From Eremophila alpestris peregrina (taxonomy: Eukaryota; Chordata; Aves; Passeriformes; Alaudidae), in NCBI GenBank assembly GCA_009792885.1, contig WMCF01000080.1, positions 1,991,634-2,055,633 on the forward strand: 64,000 nucleotides of DNA, in the 5' to 3' direction. The notes beneath the pieces are model-generated. The model was not told where the DNA came from. It saw nothing but the letters and a program-made list of their open reading frames with translations, and did no database searches. Below, one piece after another: positions 61,496 to 64,000 of the stretch. The translations under genes and the position numbers were made by a program. Positions within the stretch are counted from its first letter, which is position 1, and each line of letters opens with the position of its first letter.

Positions 61496-64000
61496 ATGGA
61501 TCTATTATGTATGCTAGATTGGAATTTAAAAATGAGGGAGGAGTAATCAGTATTCCTTGTACCAGTAAAAACACAACTAGAAGATTAGAGCAATGCAATT
61601 ACTGCAACAGAAAACCTGAACTAAACTCCAGACATTATACAAACGTAGAACTTCAGCCAATTTTTAGTTTGCATAAATCTGTATGACACAGACATGAGAA
61701 ACGTAAAAGAGGAAACATTTCTGCATTGTATGTAAAACCCATCAGCCAAATTATGAGAAACTAAAGCCACTACATCTCAGATGAAACTAAACACTCTGAA
61801 CAAAGTTCCAGGGAGAAAATGCTACTGGTGGTTAACGCTGTTGTTTTTTGAATTACCCGTGGGTAACAGAATTAATCAGGAAATTGCTATCTGCAAGTCT
61901 GTCTTTGAAATTATTTTTTCTCAAAGTAACCTTATGTATCCAAGATGTACAAGGCCAAGCCTGCAGCTGCCTAATAAACTCAAACCTGTACTTCAGAATG
62001 CATTAGACCTTCTCAAAGACAACCAGATGCCAGAAGAACCTCCCTGATTTCTGCAGAAATGCAAAGCCAGTCTTTCCATCATCACTTCTTTTGCCATAAC
62101 CCACCAGGTACAGTGTCTTTTATTGCTTTTTGCTATGCACAGTTTGCACTTAAAGCACTAGGTAAGTATGAAAAACAAACACAGTCTGTGCTTATCTGAT
62201 TAAAATCCAGTATAAATTGTACGCAAAATAGGTGCAGCCCACTGGTTCATGGCAAGCTGCCAGTAAAGACCTTCTGTGGCTGAAGGATGTGCACCTCTGA
62301 TTTGGGACTTCATCTATCTATACTGTTACTTCTGTCTTATTTTACTGTTTCCTGTTACTGAATGTTCTTTCCCATATCCACTCTTCTTCCTAACTGGCCA
62401 GCTTAGAACTCCAGTTACGTACTACCTGACACCAGACAGTGCAAAAAAATGTTGCCCCACAGTGCATAATCACTTTGTGACTTGAGTAAGTCCAATTCAA
62501 TCTCAGCCTACACAGTATACCAGTTCTCTCCCTCCTTGCTTCACTCAAAACTACTTTTACTTCAATGCAAATTCATTCCAGAAGCACTTTTCTGCTTCCT
62601 GGTCTCAGCTCTCCACACTCCAGATAAAGCAAAACTTGGGGCCCTTCCTACAGATCTGCAGGCAAAGCAGATTACCCTAATGAGCTAATAACTCTGTGAA
62701 ACTAAGTACAGGGAAAAGTACATTTCACATGAAAACACAAAACTATCCAAGCCTGTCTAAAAAGTAAGGCAATGCCAAAGAACATTCACAACTTAGTGAA
62801 TTCTCACACAATTTAGGTGATCTAAAACTGGGTTTCCCAAATGCTGTTCAAACATGATTATGGAATATGTTTGTTCCGATTGGGCTTTAAGTCTCTTGCA
62901 TTTCAAAAAGGTGTTACTTTACCTTTAATCAAGGTTAGAATTTGCTATAATAGCTTTAGCTCCCTTTAGAATTGTTATGTGTATTTCCCAAAGAGAAAAG
63001 AATTGGGAATTCATCATGCACAAATTGATATGTACAGTAACACCACGGCTAGTATGTTTGCTAGAAATAGCTTGGTACTTCTACTCTTTATTTTGGTATT
63101 TGTAGCATTAACAACAAATTAAAGCCTGATCTCATAGTATTTAACATCTGGGCAGAATACTTTTTTCTGATGCCAACAGGGCTATGGTTTGCCACAACAA
63201 ACATCCTGCATGTTACAAGAAACTTTAGAGTGACAGCAGTAAAAGGCAATTTCTTCCTTATCTCTTTTGGTGCTTCCCTTCTTTCCTTATCATGATGAGA
63301 GCAGGAACAATATGGCAACCATAACAAAGGGGAATAATTAAAACACTCACAGATGATTACTCGGAACGGGTCCATAAATACCATGATTACCTGGCTACTA
63401 TGGTGTTTGATTTCAGGACAACCTGAAGATACATGAAGACAGGGAACAAAAAATACCTGCATACCACAACAATGGTAGCCCAAAACCCTGTGGCTACCTC
63501 AGATACCAGCAGATGCACAGGTTACAGCAGAGGCAAGGAATACCTTTGTAAGCCTTCAGACAGCCACACTGAACAACAGCAGCTTCCTCTTTCACTGCAG
63601 AGGTGTCTTCGCCACTGTGAACTTTATTTGCCACTTTCCAGCTGACCTGCACAACACCCTGAAGTTGATAGCTACAAGAACACTACAGTCAGAATAACAA
63701 ACACAAAGCATCTCTCCTGCCAAGCAGCAAGACCTTCCAGATCATATGCTAACTTCCTCCACAACAAGCCGGCATAACCGCATTTCACAACACGTTAGAT
63801 GCATTAAGGGTCCCAAGCAAACAATACTCAGGCACAAAACTCAAGTGCTGGAGAGGGCTAGAGTAAACTTACAGTTCCCTCCAGGGCCAAAACCGCTTTT
63901 TCAGCAAAGCTATCCTAATGTCATGCTATTCTTCTGCATCTATTTTCTGCCATCTCTCAAGAAAGACTTGACAAGAAGGACAGCCAGAAAACTATGAGTC

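Larger units (their letters stand above)
48251..64000 (-). other. TLE4: TLE4 intron upstream of exon a, incomplete (at least 15.7 kb)
   Basis: Upstream of the exon at 48131-48250 the gene continues to the right. I looked for the expected preceding exon (encoding a His/Asp/Arg-rich segment ending DRDSIK) and did not find it, so the intron runs off the window. Apart from separately listed items it is AT-rich unique-looking sequence with A- or T-runs. GC-richer patches near 54880-55110 and 59600-60020 match nothing I recognise. Confidence 0.75.

Overview
The window looks like a bird genome, most likely a passerine. CR1 retrotransposon tails ending in imperfect ATTCTATGA repeats are abundant. There is a bird-type ERVL-like LTR and a relic resembling the tRNA-Ile/CR1 SINE described in zebra finch. 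The only gene I can support is the 3' part of TLE4 (Groucho/TLE corepressor) on the minus strand. In chicken and zebra finch this gene is, to my knowledge, on the Z chromosome. Species and chromosome are inferences.

Layout by coordinate: 1-34000 is AT-rich DNA downstream of TLE4 with no recognisable gene, only transposon relics. It holds an ERVL-like LTR interrupted by a minus-strand LTR-like insert (2.3-4.1 kb), CR1 copies at 5.1, 9.2, 14.9-17.0, 21.6, 24.6 and 25.6-27.2 kb (the last split by an insertion), and an old L3/CR1 relic at 29.5 kb. From 36079 to 48250 lie twelve consecutive coding exons of TLE4, which would be exons 9-20 if the usual 20-exon TLE structure holds. They encode the last 570 residues: the CcN region, the SP region and the complete WD40 propeller, ending in EVIY-stop. 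A plausible polyadenylation signal sits at 35770-35775. From 48251 to 64000 is the upstream intron, open at the window edge. The exons for the Q and GP domains are not seen and must lie beyond 64000.

The twelve exons join without frame disruption: 1713 nt, 571 codons including the stop. TLE4 binds repression-motif peptides of DNA-bound factors through its WD propeller and is recruited to TCF/LEF and other factors through its N-terminal Q domain, so the window holds the peptide-docking half of the protein.

The most interesting observation is a well-formed 60-nt candidate exon at 51011-51070 on the minus strand. It has AG and GT borders, an open frame and phase 0 at both ends, which exactly fits the junction before the exon at 48131-48250. 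It could add 20 residues, rich in acidic, serine and tyrosine positions, to the linker before the CcN region. Other notable points are a near-perfect 42-bp palindrome with TAATTA cores in the same intron, a SINE relic in a TLE4 intron, a weak splice donor after the exon at 39007-39154, and several nested or rearranged transposons.
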